From: Microbacterium phyllosphaerae
Lineage (GTDB): Bacteria; Actinomycetota; Actinomycetes; Actinomycetales; Microbacteriaceae
Direction: 5' to 3'
Length of the DNA stretch: 64,000 nucleotides
Assembly (NCBI RefSeq): GCF_017876435.1
Contig: NZ_JAGIOA010000001.1
Coordinates: forward strand, 1,612,001 to 1,676,000
Shown: piece by piece, positions 1 through 8,430 of the stretch
How positions within the stretch are numbered: position 1 is the first letter of the stretch
Layout of the letters: the number at the start of each line of letters is the position of its first letter
Notes under the pieces: generated by a model
Databases searched by the model: none
The model's input: the letters and a program-made list of their open reading frames with translations, nothing else
What the model was told of the DNA's origin: nothing
Program-made: the position numbers and the translations under genes

Positions 1-409
1 CGCCGACGCCCTTGACGAAGCCCTCGGGGTTGCGGCGCACGTCGCAGCCGAGCTCGGAGTAGAACGCGACGGCGAGGTCGAGGTCGGCCGCCGAGCGTAC
101 GCGGTACGAGAACGCGGCGACCGCGGCGATCGGTCCCTTGCGCAGCACGAGGTTGTGGTGGATGAACTCCTCGGTCGAGCGGAGGTAGATCGCCTCGTCG
201 TCCTCTTCCGTCACGTACAGGCCCAGGACGTCGACGTAGAACACCCGGGAGGCGGCGAGGTCGGTGACGACCAGTTCCATGTATGCGCAGCGGAGTACAT
301 CCGGGGGCGTGCTCTCGGGTGTCGCCACCGGGTTGTCGGTCTGGATCGGAGCCTCCTGGCTCACGTAGTAGCCCGATGAGGTCAGCGTCTTCGCAGTCTT
401 GTCGGTCAT
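1..409 (-). CDS. hpaD: homoprotocatechuate 2,3-dioxygenase, N-terminal part (cut by window edge)
   Basis: Extradiol ring-cleavage dioxygenase of the vicinal-oxygen-chelate fold that opens 3,4-dihydroxyphenylacetate. Only about 136 residues are present; the gene runs off the left end, so the metal-binding second module is not visible. The stretches RCAYMELVVTDLAASRVFYV and EEFIHHNLVLRKGPIAAVA agree closely, from memory, with the iron-dependent Brevibacterium enzyme. The ATG at 407-409 is preceded by AAGGA at good spacing and lies 14 nt after the hpaE stop, so the two are cotranscribed. The family call is strong; the exact metal (Fe or Mn) cannot be read from this fragment. Confidence 0.9.
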   Translation of the reverse strand, partial: MTDKTAKTLTSSGYYVSQEAPIQTDNPVATPESTPPDVLRCAYMELVVTDLAASRVFYVDVLGLYVTEEDDEAIYLRSTEEFIHHNLVLRKGPIAAVAAFSYRVRSAADLDLAVAFYSELGCDVRRNPEGFVKGVG

Positions 410-423
410 TGCAGGGTCCTTGC

Positions 424-1920
424 TCAGTTCTTGCCGAAGGTCGGGTTGTGGGCACCGCCGAGCGTGATGTGCACGCTCTGCTGGTCGGTGTAGAAGTCGA
501 TCGAGCGGTAGCCGCCCTCATGGCCGAGGCCCGAGGCCTTGACGCCGCCGAACGGGGTGCGGAGGTCGCGCACGTTGTTGCTGTTCAGCCACACCATGCC
601 GGCCTCGACGGACTGCGCGAAGTTGTGCGCGCGCTTCAGGTCGTTCGTCCAGATGTAGGCGGCGAGGCCGTACTTCGTGTTGTTCGCGAGGGCCAGCGCC
701 TCATCGTCGGAGTCGAACGGCGTGATCGCGACGACCGGGCCGAAGATCTCCTCCTGGAAGATGCGGGCGTCAGGGGAGACGTCTGCGAACACCGTCGGGG
801 CGACGAAGTTGCCCTCGTCGAATCCTTCGGGGCGTCCGCCGCCGGCGACGAGGCGACCCTCGGTCTTGCCGATCTCGACGTAGCTCATCACCTTGTCGTA
901 GTGCTCGGGGTGCACGAGCGCGCCGACCTCGGTGGCCGGGTCGTGCGGGTAGCCCACCGTGACACGCTTCGCCTGCGCGGCGTAGCGCTCGACGAACTCC
1001 TCGTAGATCGAGCGCTCGACGAGGATGCGGGAGCCTGCGGTGCAGCGCTCGCCGTTGAGCGAGAAGACACCGAAGATGGTCGCGTCGACGGCGGCCTCGA
1101 GATCGGCGTCGGCGAACACGACGGCCGGCGACTTGCCGCCGAGCTCCATCGAGAGTCCCTTGAGGAACGGAGCCGCGTTGCCGAAGATCAGCTGTCCGGT
1201 CGAGCTCTCGCCCGTGAACGAGATGAGCGGGACGTCCGGATGCTTGACGAGCGCGTCTCCGGCGTCCTCGCCGAGACCGTTCACGAGGTTGAAGACGCCC
1301 GAAGGCAGCCCCGCCTCCTCGAAGATCCCGGCCCAGAGCGAGGCGGAGAGGGGGGTGAACTCGGCGGGCTTGAGCACGACCGTGTTGCCGGTCGCGAGCG
1401 CGGGGCCGAGCTTCCACGACTCCAGCATGAAGGGCGTGTTCCACGGCGTGATGAGGCCGGCGACGCCGATCGGCTTGCGGTTGACGTAGTTCATCTGCTT
1501 GCCGGGCACCTTGAAGGCGTCGTCGGACTGCGCGACGATCAGGTCGGCGAAGAAGCGGAAGTTCTCGGCGGCACGGCGGGCCTGGCCGAGAGCCTGCGTG
1601 ATCGGCAGGCCGGAGTCGTACGACTCGAGCTCGGCGAGACGGGCATCGCGGGACTCCACGAGGTCGGCGATCCGGTGCAGCACCCGCGAACGCTCGCGGG
1701 GGAGCATGCGCGGCCAGGGGCCCTCGTCGAACGCGCGCTTCGCTGCGGCGACGGCGAGTTCGATGTCGGCCTTCTTGCCGGCGGCGGCGGTGGTGTACGT
1801 CTTGTTCGTCACCGGGTCGAGCACATCGAACGTGTCGCCGTCGACCGAGTCGACGAACGCGCCGTCGATGTAGTGCTGGATGTGGTCGGGCAGGTCGGCG
1901 GGGATACGGGAATCGGTCAT
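424..1920 (-). CDS. hpaE: 5-carboxymethyl-2-hydroxymuconate semialdehyde dehydrogenase
   Basis: NAD-dependent aldehyde dehydrogenase, 498 aa, that oxidises the semialdehyde made by HpaD to 5-carboxymethyl-2-hydroxymuconate. Visible ALDH signatures in order are the cofactor-loop segment FTGESSTGQLI, the general-base region MELGGKSPAVVFADADLE and the catalytic cysteine in NGERCTAGSRILV; the C-terminal FGGVKASGLGHEGG is also present. The start ATG (1918-1920) has AGGAG seven nt upstream and overlaps the stop of the upstream regulator gene by 4 nt, which excludes the longer upstream reading frame. Its position directly before hpaD supports the substrate assignment over a generic betaine aldehyde dehydrogenase. 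Confidence 0.9.
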   Translation of the reverse strand: MTDSRIPADLPDHIQHYIDGAFVDSVDGDTFDVLDPVTNKTYTTAAAGKKADIELAVAAAKRAFDEGPWPRMLPRERSRVLHRIADLVESRDARLAELESYDSGLPITQALGQARRAAENFRFFADLIVAQSDDAFKVPGKQMNYVNRKPIGVAGLITPWNTPFMLESWKLGPALATGNTVVLKPAEFTPLSASLWAGIFEEAGLPSGVFNLVNGLGEDAGDALVKHPDVPLISFTGESSTGQLIFGNAAPFLKGLSMELGGKSPAVVFADADLEAAVDATIFGVFSLNGERCTAGSRILVERSIYEEFVERYAAQAKRVTVGYPHDPATEVGALVHPEHYDKVMSYVEIGKTEGRLVAGGGRPEGFDEGNFVAPTVFADVSPDARIFQEEIFGPVVAITPFDSDDEALALANNTKYGLAAYIWTNDLKRAHNFAQSVEAGMVWLNSNNVRDLRTPFGGVKASGLGHEGGYRSIDFYTDQQSVHITLGGAHNPTFGKN

Positions 1921-2603
1921 GACTCGTCTCCTGGGTTGTGATGAGAACGTGCGTGAAGCGCATCGAGGAAGGCGTCCCTCGTGCGCAGACGGTGGTTGCG
2001 GGCGGCGAGCTCGATGTCGAGCGGGTCTGCACCCGCGCGGATCAGCTCGAGGATCTCGGTGTGCTCCTCGACGGAGTGCTGGGCGCGCCCCGGCACATAC
2101 GCGAAGGTGGAATCGCGGATGCCGGACAGCCGCGCCCAGCCCCGGTGCACGAGGTCGAGCAGGTGCGGGTTCGGGCACGGCTCGAAGAGCAGCGAGTGGA
2201 ACTGGCGGTTGAGCTCCGTGAACGCGTGGGGATCGAGGTGATCGAGCATCCGGATCATCCGCTCGTTGACCGCCTCTGCCGCATCGAGCGCCGCAGCGTC
2301 GAGGAGCGGCGCGGAGAGCGCGGTCGCCGCGCCTTCGACCAACCCGAGCGTCTGCATGGTGTGCGCGTACTCGCTCTCGTCGACGAGGGTGACGCGCGCG
2401 CCGACGTTGCGCTCGAAGGTCACGAGACCCTCGGCCTCGAGGCGCCGGATGGCCTCGCGCACGGGTACGACGCTCATGCCGAGCTCCTCCGCGAGCGAGC
2501 CGAGCACGAGCCGGTACCCCGGTCCGAAGACGTGCCCCGAGATGCGGGAGCGGATCCAGGCGTACGCCTGCTCGGACTTGCTTGCGTTCGCGACGGTGGT
2601 CAT
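1917..2603 (-). CDS. GntR family regulator, FCD (FadR) subgroup
   Basis: Transcription factor of 228 aa with an N-terminal winged helix (about residues 10-75; LAEELGMSVVPVREAIRRLE is the recognition helix region) and an all-helical FCD ligand domain (about 85-215) rich in His and Asp positions typical of the metal or carboxylate pocket. It sits inside the hpa operon, coupled by 4-nt overlaps to both neighbours, so it probably senses an aromatic-acid intermediate and controls this operon. The ATG lacks a clear ribosome site of its own, consistent with translational coupling to the upstream fusion gene. The effector is not known. Confidence 0.85.
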   Translation of the reverse strand: MTTVANASKSEQAYAWIRSRISGHVFGPGYRLVLGSLAEELGMSVVPVREAIRRLEAEGLVTFERNVGARVTLVDESEYAHTMQTLGLVEGAATALSAPLLDAAALDAAEAVNERMIRMLDHLDPHAFTELNRQFHSLLFEPCPNPHLLDLVHRGWARLSGIRDSTFAYVPGRAQHSVEEHTEILELIRAGADPLDIELAARNHRLRTRDAFLDALHARSHHNPGDES

Positions 2604-4081
2604 GCGCGCGTTCCGCGGTCGGACGCCGCGCCGGTCGAAGCCTCGTACTTCTCGCGCCAGGCGGCGTTGAGCGGGAACAGCCCGTCGACGGGGTGACCGG
2701 CGGCGACCTGCTCGGCGATCCAGGCGTCCTCGATCTCCTGCGCGAGAGTGTCGTCCGCGACCTGCTCGGCGAGAGCAGGCGGGATCACGACGACACCGTC
2801 GCCGTCGCCGACGATGATGTCGCCGGGCTGCACGGTCGCGCCGCCGCACGAGATGGTGATGTCGGAATCCCACGGCACGTGCTTGCGGCCGAGGACCGAG
2901 GGGTGCGCGCCCTGCGAGAAGACCGGGAGTCCGATCTCGGCGACCGCGTCGAAGTCGCGCACGCCGCCGTCGGTGACGACACCGGCCGCGCCACGGGCGC
3001 GAGCACGCAGCGCGAGGATGTCGCCGAGCGTTCCGGTCGTCGCGTCGCCCCTGGCCTCGATGACGATGATCTCGCCCTCGTCGACGGCATCGAAGGTGCG
3101 CTTCTGGGCGTTGTAACCGCCGCCGTGGGTCTTGAACAGATCTTCACGGAAGGGAACGAAGCGCAGCGTCTTCGCGGTGCCGACGATCCTGCTGCCGGGG
3201 ATGTTCGCGGCGACGCCGTCGATGAAGCACGAATGGTGACCGCGCTTGCGCAGCTGGGCCGAGAGGCCGGCGGTCGGCGCCTCCATCAGCTTCGCGCGCA
3301 GTTCGGGGGAGAGGGCGGGCGCGGTCGATTCGGCGGGAAGTCCGGCCTCCTCGCGGGAGCCCCACGCCTCGGTGCGCTGCAGATCGTCGACGGCGGGGAG
3401 CGATCCGACCTCGGCATCGAAGGCGATCTCACCCTGCGTCACGGTCGTCACGAGTCGGCCCGAGGTGGGGGAGCCCGCTGCATCCGGAGCATCCACCTCG
3501 ATCTCGACCACGTCGCCGGGGACGATCACAGAAGACCCGGCGGGAGTTCCGGTCAGGATGACGTCGCCCGGCTCGAGGGTGAAGTGCTGGGAGAGATCGG
3601 CCACGAGCTGGGCGAGCGGGAAGATCAGCCCGGCGGTCGTGTCGTCCTGCCGCAGCTCTCCGTTGACCCAGGTGCGGATGCGGAGTGCGGTGGGATCGAC
3701 GGTGCGAGCGTCGATGAGCTCGGGGCCCAGGGGCGTGTACCCGTCGCCGCCCTTCGACCGGACGTTGGATCCTTTGTCGTTGGCGCGCAGATCGTAGAGC
3801 CCGAGATCGTTCGACGCGGTGACCCACCCGACGTGATCCCAGGCATCGTCGAGCGAGACGCGACGGGCAGCGGTGCCGATGACGAGGGCGATCTCACCTT
3901 CGAACGCGAGCAGTTCGGTGCCTGCGGGGCGTTCGACGGTGCCGCCGGAGACGCCGACCGAGCTGGACGGCTTGAAGAAATAGGAGGGGGCTGCGGGTCG
4001 CCTGCCACGCTGATCAGCACGTGAGGCGTAGCTCAGGTGGATCGCGATGATCTTTCCGGGGCGGGTGATGGATGCCGTCAC
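2600..4081 (-). CDS. FAH-family isomerase/hydrolase fused to RraA-like aldolase/decarboxylase domain
   Basis: Two-domain protein of 493 aa. Residues about 1-265 form a fumarylacetoacetate-hydrolase fold with the acidic metal ligands (FEGEIALVIG, NDLGLYDLR), a conserved SKGGDGYTPLGP loop and ILTGTPAG. Residues about 285-480 form an RraA/HMG-aldolase-like domain with GVVTDGGVRDFDAVAEIG and VFSQG. In the enterobacterial pathway HpaG is two FAH halves that decarboxylate and then isomerise; here the second half is replaced by a different fold known for 2-oxoacid aldolase and decarboxylase chemistry. The GTG start (4079-4081) has a strong GAGGAGG six nt upstream. First gene of the hpa operon; it probably performs both the decarboxylation and isomerisation steps, by inference. 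Confidence 0.8.
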   Translation of the reverse strand: MTASITRPGKIIAIHLSYASRADQRGRRPAAPSYFFKPSSSVGVSGGTVERPAGTELLAFEGEIALVIGTAARRVSLDDAWDHVGWVTASNDLGLYDLRANDKGSNVRSKGGDGYTPLGPELIDARTVDPTALRIRTWVNGELRQDDTTAGLIFPLAQLVADLSQHFTLEPGDVILTGTPAGSSVIVPGDVVEIEVDAPDAAGSPTSGRLVTTVTQGEIAFDAEVGSLPAVDDLQRTEAWGSREEAGLPAESTAPALSPELRAKLMEAPTAGLSAQLRKRGHHSCFIDGVAANIPGSRIVGTAKTLRFVPFREDLFKTHGGGYNAQKRTFDAVDEGEIIVIEARGDATTGTLGDILALRARARGAAGVVTDGGVRDFDAVAEIGLPVFSQGAHPSVLGRKHVPWDSDITISCGGATVQPGDIIVGDGDGVVVIPPALAEQVADDTLAQEIEDAWIAEQVAAGHPVDGLFPLNAAWREKYEASTGAASDRGTRA

Positions 4082-4223
4082 GGTGCGCCTCCTCGCGCTT
4101 TGGTCGACGCCTTGTGCGTCGTATTCGAAATCATATATCATCGTGTCACCCCTCGGCAAGCAACTCGAAATCATCTCGCGAGCGAGCCGTGACAATGCGG
4201 TCACAACCAAAGGAGACACCCCT
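4082..4223. promoter_or_regulatory. divergent promoter region of hpa operon and MHS transporter, with 40-bp spaced direct repeat
   Basis: The 142-bp spacer between the fusion gene (minus) and the transporter (plus) is distinctly AT-rich in its middle. The decamer TCGAAATCAT occurs twice, at 4125-4134 and 4165-4174, exactly 40 bp apart. On the minus strand a TATGAT -10 box (4130-4135) lies 18 bp from a TTGCCG -35 box (4154-4159); the first repeat overlaps this -10. These are candidate sites for the GntR regulator encoded in the operon. Box assignments are by eye. Confidence 0.4.
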
Positions 4224-5603
4224 ATGAGTGGGCAGTCACAGGCTGGGTTCACACCCACCGGAACCATCGCGACCCCGGCCGATCGGCGCCGTGTCGTGTT
4301 CGCCACCGTCGTCGGAACCACCGTCGAGTGGTACGACTTCTTCATCTACGCCACGGCCGTCGGCCTGGTCTTCGGCCAGCTGTTCTTCGAGCCGCTGGGC
4401 GCCAACAGCGCCATCATCGCCTTCGCCACCGTCGGTGTGAGCTTCCTGTTCCGTCCGCTCGGAGCCTTCCTCGCCGGGCACTTCGGGGACAAGCTCGGAC
4501 GCAAGACCGTGCTCATGTGGACGCTGATCCTGATGGGCGCGGCGACGGCGCTGATCGGAATCCTGCCGACCTATGACGCGATCGGCATCACCGCGCCGAT
4601 CCTGCTGGTGCTGCTGCGCATCATCCAGGGCATCTCCGCCGGCGGCGAGTGGGGCGGCGCGGTGCTGATGGCCGTCGAGCACGCCCCGCGCACCAAGCGA
4701 GGCATCTTCGGTGCATCGCCGCAGATCGGCGTGCCGCTCGGCCTGCTGCTCGCATCCGGCGTCATGGCGCTGATGACGGCGATCGCTCCCGGCGAGCAGT
4801 TCGCGATCTGGGGGTGGCGCATCCCGTTCCTGCTCAGCGTCGTGCTGATCCTCGTCGGCTACTACGTGCGCCGCAAGGTCGAGGAGAGCCCCGTCTTCAC
4901 CGAGCTCGCCGAGCGCAAGGAGAAGGCGAAGATGCCGATCGTGCAGCTGTTCCGCAAGCACCTGCTGCTCGTGATCATCGCGGCTCTCGTGTTCGCGGGC
5001 AACAACGCCGTCGGTTACATGACGACGGGCGGCTACATCCAGGGGTACGCCACCAACCCCGAGGGTCCGATCGGACTCGAGCGGGGCGCCGTGCTCTGGG
5101 CGGTCGCCGGCTCCGCCGTGACGTGGCTGCTCACGACGCTGCTGGCGGGGTGGATCTCCGACCGCATCGGTCGCCGCACCACGTACATCATCGGCTGGGC
5201 CATGCAGCTCGTGGGTGTCTTCACGCTGTTCCCGCTGGTCAACACGGGAGAGATCGGGATGCTGTTCGCGGGGCTCGCGATCCTCACGATCGGCCTCGGC
5301 TTCACCTACGGCCCGCAGGCGGCGCTCTACACGGAGCTCTTCCCGGCCAGCATCCGCTTCTCGGGTGTCTCGATCTCGTACGCGATCGGTGCGATCGCCG
5401 GTGGTGCGTTCGCCCCGACCATCGCGACCGCGATCGTGCAGGCGACCGGCTCGACGCAGGCGGTCACCTGGTACCTCGCCGGTATGACGGTGATCGGCCT
5501 CATCGCCACGCTGCTGCTGCGCGACCGCTCGGGCATCCCGCTGGGACCGGACCATGAGGAGGAGCAGTCGGTGAGCCCGATCTACGGCATCGCCAAGGCC
5601 TGA
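4224..5603 (+). CDS. MFS transporter, metabolite:H+ symporter (MHS) family
   Basis: Inner-membrane proton symporter of 459 aa with about 12 hydrophobic segments. The start region TTVEWYDFFIYATAVGLVFG is the hallmark of the MHS subgroup (KgtP, ShiA, ProP relatives), followed by GDKLGRKTVLM between TM2 and TM3 and RIIQGISAGGEWGGAVLMAVE in TM4-5. Members carry small carboxylates and aromatic acids. Divergent placement from the hpa operon suggests uptake of homoprotocatechuate or 4-hydroxyphenylacetate. The ATG at 4224 has AAGGAG 8 nt upstream. A related transporter of the same family lies at 41.9-43.2 kb. Confidence 0.85.
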   Translation: MSGQSQAGFTPTGTIATPADRRRVVFATVVGTTVEWYDFFIYATAVGLVFGQLFFEPLGANSAIIAFATVGVSFLFRPLGAFLAGHFGDKLGRKTVLMWTLILMGAATALIGILPTYDAIGITAPILLVLLRIIQGISAGGEWGGAVLMAVEHAPRTKRGIFGASPQIGVPLGLLLASGVMALMTAIAPGEQFAIWGWRIPFLLSVVLILVGYYVRRKVEESPVFTELAERKEKAKMPIVQLFRKHLLLVIIAALVFAGNNAVGYMTTGGYIQGYATNPEGPIGLERGAVLWAVAGSAVTWLLTTLLAGWISDRIGRRTTYIIGWAMQLVGVFTLFPLVNTGEIGMLFAGLAILTIGLGFTYGPQAALYTELFPASIRFSGVSISYAIGAIAGGAFAPTIATAIVQATGSTQAVTWYLAGMTVIGLIATLLLRDRSGIPLGPDHEEEQSVSPIYGIAKA

Positions 5604-5652
5604 TATCGGCTGTTATCCCGAGCGCCGCGCTGAGGCATCGCGCTGAGGCATC

Positions 5653-5689
5653 GAGAACGCACGTCCGCACCGCGCGGGCGTGCGTTCTC
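5653..5689. terminator. inverted repeat, likely bidirectional terminator
   Basis: An 11-bp perfect stem (5653-5663 with 5679-5689, GAGAACGCACG and complement) with a 15-nt GC-rich loop lies between the convergent transporter and IclR genes. There is no clear T-tract on either side, so termination would be of the weak or L-shaped type common in actinobacteria. Just before it the 11-mer CGCTGAGGCAT is directly repeated. Confidence 0.55.
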
Positions 5690-5701
5690 GTCTTCTGGGA
5701 C

Positions 5702-6403
5702 TCAGCCCTCGAGCGCGTCGCGGATCGCGGATGCCGAACGCCTGAGCCGCTCGGCGATCTCGGCGTCGTCGAGATCGGTGGCGACGTGCACGACGGCGAT
5801 CGCCGCGGGGCGCTGACCGCGGAGTACGAGGGGGACCGCGACCGACTGCACGGTGGGGATCACCTCGTCGTGGCTCGTCGCGTATCCGCGTGTGCGTGCT
5901 TCGTCGACCTCGGCTCGGAGTGCGCTGCCCGCGTCGGCCGGCCATTCGGCGGCGTGGAGCTGCGTCAGGATCGCCTTCCCCGGTGCGCCGACGGTCACGG
6001 AGTGGCGCGCGCCGGGGCGCTGGGCGACGCTCGCGATCGCGTGGCGGGGCTCGATGCTCGCGAGCGTGATGCAGTCGTCGCCGTCGAGCACGCCGAGGAA
6101 GCAGGTCATGCCGAGTTCGTTCGCGATCGCGGTGATCTCGGGGAGAGCCTCGGCCTGCAGATCGTGGGCGACGCCGGCCGCGAGGGCGGCCATACGGGGG
6201 CCGAGAGTGACGGAGCCCGAGCCGTCGCGGCCGATGAGCCGGTGGTCTTCCAGCGTGCGCAGTAGGCGGTAGGCGATGGAGCGGTGCACGTCGAGCCGTG
6301 CGGCGATCTCGTCGATCGTGAGGGGAGCGCGCGCGTCGGCCAGCACCTCGAGGATCCGGATGCCGCGGCTGAGCGTCTGCGAGGCCGGAGTGCCTTCGGG
6401 CAT
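5702..6403 (-). CDS. IclR family transcriptional regulator
   Basis: Regulator of 233 aa with an N-terminal winged helix (about 10-65; LTIDEIAARLDVHRSIAYRL) and a C-terminal IclR effector domain (about 80-230; GAPGKAILTQL and AVPLVLRGQRPAAIAVVHVA are typical). It is transcribed away from the aromatic hydroxylase gene at 6535 and two tandem palindromes of the IclR geometry lie in the shared promoter region, so it most likely controls that hydroxylase in response to an aromatic acid. The start was placed at the ATG giving a usual family length; a longer in-frame extension reads into the operator region and is unlikely. Confidence 0.88.
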   Translation of the reverse strand: MPEGTPASQTLSRGIRILEVLADARAPLTIDEIAARLDVHRSIAYRLLRTLEDHRLIGRDGSGSVTLGPRMAALAAGVAHDLQAEALPEITAIANELGMTCFLGVLDGDDCITLASIEPRHAIASVAQRPGARHSVTVGAPGKAILTQLHAAEWPADAGSALRAEVDEARTRGYATSHDEVIPTVQSVAVPLVLRGQRPAAIAVVHVATDLDDAEIAERLRRSASAIRDALEG

Positions 6404-6443
6404 GCGGGGCTCCCTTGCGTTCCGAGACGAGCGTCTCTAAGCT

Positions 6444-6482
6444 GTGTTCAATAGTAGAACGTTGTGTTCGAATATAGAACAC
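6444..6482. promoter_or_regulatory. two tandem IclR-type operators
   Basis: Two copies of the same palindrome: GTGTTC-N7-GAACGT at 6444-6462 and a perfect GTGTTC-N7-GAACAC at 6464-6482. Their centres are exactly 20 bp apart, about two helical turns, which would place two repressor dimers on one DNA face. They lie between the divergent IclR gene and the hydroxylase start at 6535. Confidence 0.7.
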
Positions 6483-6534
6483 GATTCGTTCGATGGCAAC
6501 ACCTGACAGAGAAGTCCGGAAGGAATCGACGACG

Positions 6535-8406
6535 ATGCAGTTCCACCACCACGGTTATGTCTCCGGAGACCCCCGCGTGAAGGATGCCGCGGGTATCGGC
6601 ACAGACCGCCCCGCAGACCTGCCAGACGAGATCGACGTCCTCATCGTCGGCTCCGGACCCGCGGGCATGCTGCTCGCCGCCCAGATGTCGCAGTACCCCG
6701 GCGTCTCCACGCGGATCATCGAGAAGCGCGACGGGCGACTCGTGCTCGGGCAGGCCGACGGCATCCAACCGCGCAGCGTCGAGACGTTCCAGGCCTTCGG
6801 CTTCGCCGAGCGCATCATCGCCGAGGCGTACAACATCGGCTGGATGAACTTCTGGGGACCGAACCCCGATGCGCCGAGCGAGATCGTGCGCACCTCGCGC
6901 ACCGCTGACTACGCGTACGACATCTGCGAGTTCCCGCACCTGATCGTCAACCAGGCGCGCGTGCTCGACTACTTCGCCGAGGCCGCGGCGCACGGGCCCG
7001 GCAGGATCGCCCCCGACTACGGCATCGAGTTCGTGGGCCTCACGGTGCACGACGAGGATGAGTACCCGGTCGAGGTCTCGCTGCGCTACGTCGCAGGGGA
7101 GCGCGCGGGAGAGGAGCGCACGATCCGCGCCAAGTACGTCGCGGGGTGCGACGGCGCACGCAGCGGCGTGCGCCAGGCGATCGGGCGGACGCATGTCGGC
7201 GGCAGCGCCGCGCACGCCTGGGGCGTCATGGATGTGCTCGTGAACACCGACTTCCCCGACTGGCGCACCAAGTGCGCCATCAACTCGGAGGCGGGAAACA
7301 TCCTGCACATCCCGCGCGAGGGCGGCTACCTCAGCCGGATGTACATCGACCTCGGCGAGGTCGCGGACGACGATGACCACCGTGTGCGTCAGACGCCCAT
7401 CGAGGAGATCATCCGCAAGGCGAACGCGATCCTCAGCCCCTACACGCTGGATGTGAAAGAGGTCGCCTGGCACAGCGTGTACGAGGTCGGCCACCGCGTC
7501 ACCGACGGGTTCGACGACGTGATCGACGAGTCCGGTCGCACACCGCGGGTGTTCCTCACCGGCGATGCCTGCCACACCCACAGCGCCAAGGCCGGCCAGG
7601 GCATGAACGTCTCGATGCAGGACGGCTTCAACCTCGGGTGGAAGCTCGGATCCGTCCTGACCGGACGGGCGCCCGAGGCTCTGCTCGCGACCTACGGCGC
7701 CGAGCGTCGGCCGGTCGCACAGCAGCTCATCGACTTCGACCGCGAATGGTCGACGCTCATGGCGCGCAAGCCCTCTGAGATCACCGATCCCAACGACCTC
7801 GCCACCTACTACCTCGCCACGGCGGAGTTCCCCTCCGGCTTCATGACGCAGTACACCTCGTCGATGATCACGGGGTCCGACGCGCATCAGGCGCTCGCCG
7901 CAGGCTTCCCGCTTGGCAAGCGCTTCAAGTCCGCCGAGGTCGTGCGGGTGGGGGATGGCAACGTCATCCATCTCGGCCACCATGCCAAGGCCGACGGGCG
8001 CTGGCGCGTGTACGCATTCGGCGGTCGGGATGCCGCGACGCTCGATACCTGGGCTGCGGAGGCGGGGCCGGTGCTCGCTCGCTTCACGCCTGCGGATACC
8101 GATCAGGATTCCGTCTTCGACGTGAAGGCGATCTACCAGCAGCCGTATGAGCAGGTCGAGGTCACGTCGGCTCCCGCCCTGTTCCAGCCGAAGACCGGTC
8201 CGCTCGGGCTCACCGACTGGGAGAAGGTCTATGCCGCCGGCCCGTCGAAGTGGACGGAGACCGACATCTTCGAGGCGCGTGAGCTCTCGCGCGACGGTGT
8301 CGTCGTGGTGGTGCGCCCCGACCAGTACGTCGCCGCGATCCTGCCGCTGGATGCCGTCGATGAGCTGGCATCGTTCTTCGAGGGAGCATTGCTGCCGGCG
8401 TCCTGA
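6535..8406 (+). CDS. FAD-dependent aromatic hydroxylase, phenol 2-monooxygenase / 3-hydroxybenzoate 4-monooxygenase type
   Basis: Group A flavoprotein monooxygenase, 623 aa, that hydroxylates a phenolic ring with NADPH and O2. Seen in order: the Rossmann GxGxxG motif VLIVGSGPAGMLLAAQ near residue 40, the DG motif YVAGCDGARSGVR, the GD motif VFLTGDACHTHSAKAGQG with the flavin-binding MNVSMQDGFNLGWKL, and a C-terminal thioredoxin-like dimerisation domain (about 450-620). This three-domain length is typical of phenol hydroxylase and MobA, not of the shorter 4-hydroxybenzoate enzyme. The start at 6535 was chosen for AAGGAA about 10 nt upstream and to leave the operators intact. The exact substrate is not resolved. 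Confidence 0.82.
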   Translation: MQFHHHGYVSGDPRVKDAAGIGTDRPADLPDEIDVLIVGSGPAGMLLAAQMSQYPGVSTRIIEKRDGRLVLGQADGIQPRSVETFQAFGFAERIIAEAYNIGWMNFWGPNPDAPSEIVRTSRTADYAYDICEFPHLIVNQARVLDYFAEAAAHGPGRIAPDYGIEFVGLTVHDEDEYPVEVSLRYVAGERAGEERTIRAKYVAGCDGARSGVRQAIGRTHVGGSAAHAWGVMDVLVNTDFPDWRTKCAINSEAGNILHIPREGGYLSRMYIDLGEVADDDDHRVRQTPIEEIIRKANAILSPYTLDVKEVAWHSVYEVGHRVTDGFDDVIDESGRTPRVFLTGDACHTHSAKAGQGMNVSMQDGFNLGWKLGSVLTGRAPEALLATYGAERRPVAQQLIDFDREWSTLMARKPSEITDPNDLATYYLATAEFPSGFMTQYTSSMITGSDAHQALAAGFPLGKRFKSAEVVRVGDGNVIHLGHHAKADGRWRVYAFGGRDAATLDTWAAEAGPVLARFTPADTDQDSVFDVKAIYQQPYEQVEVTSAPALFQPKTGPLGLTDWEKVYAAGPSKWTETDIFEARELSRDGVVVVVRPDQYVAAILPLDAVDELASFFEGALLPAS

Positions 8407-8430
8407 AAGCCGTGCGGATCCCTCGCCCGT

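Noticed and set aside
283-1941. Long plus-strand open frame of about 550 codons opposite hpaE
   Set aside because: Arg/Glu/Val-rich composition, no domain or ribosome site, and it lies antisense to a complete aldehyde dehydrogenase; a product of high GC third positions.
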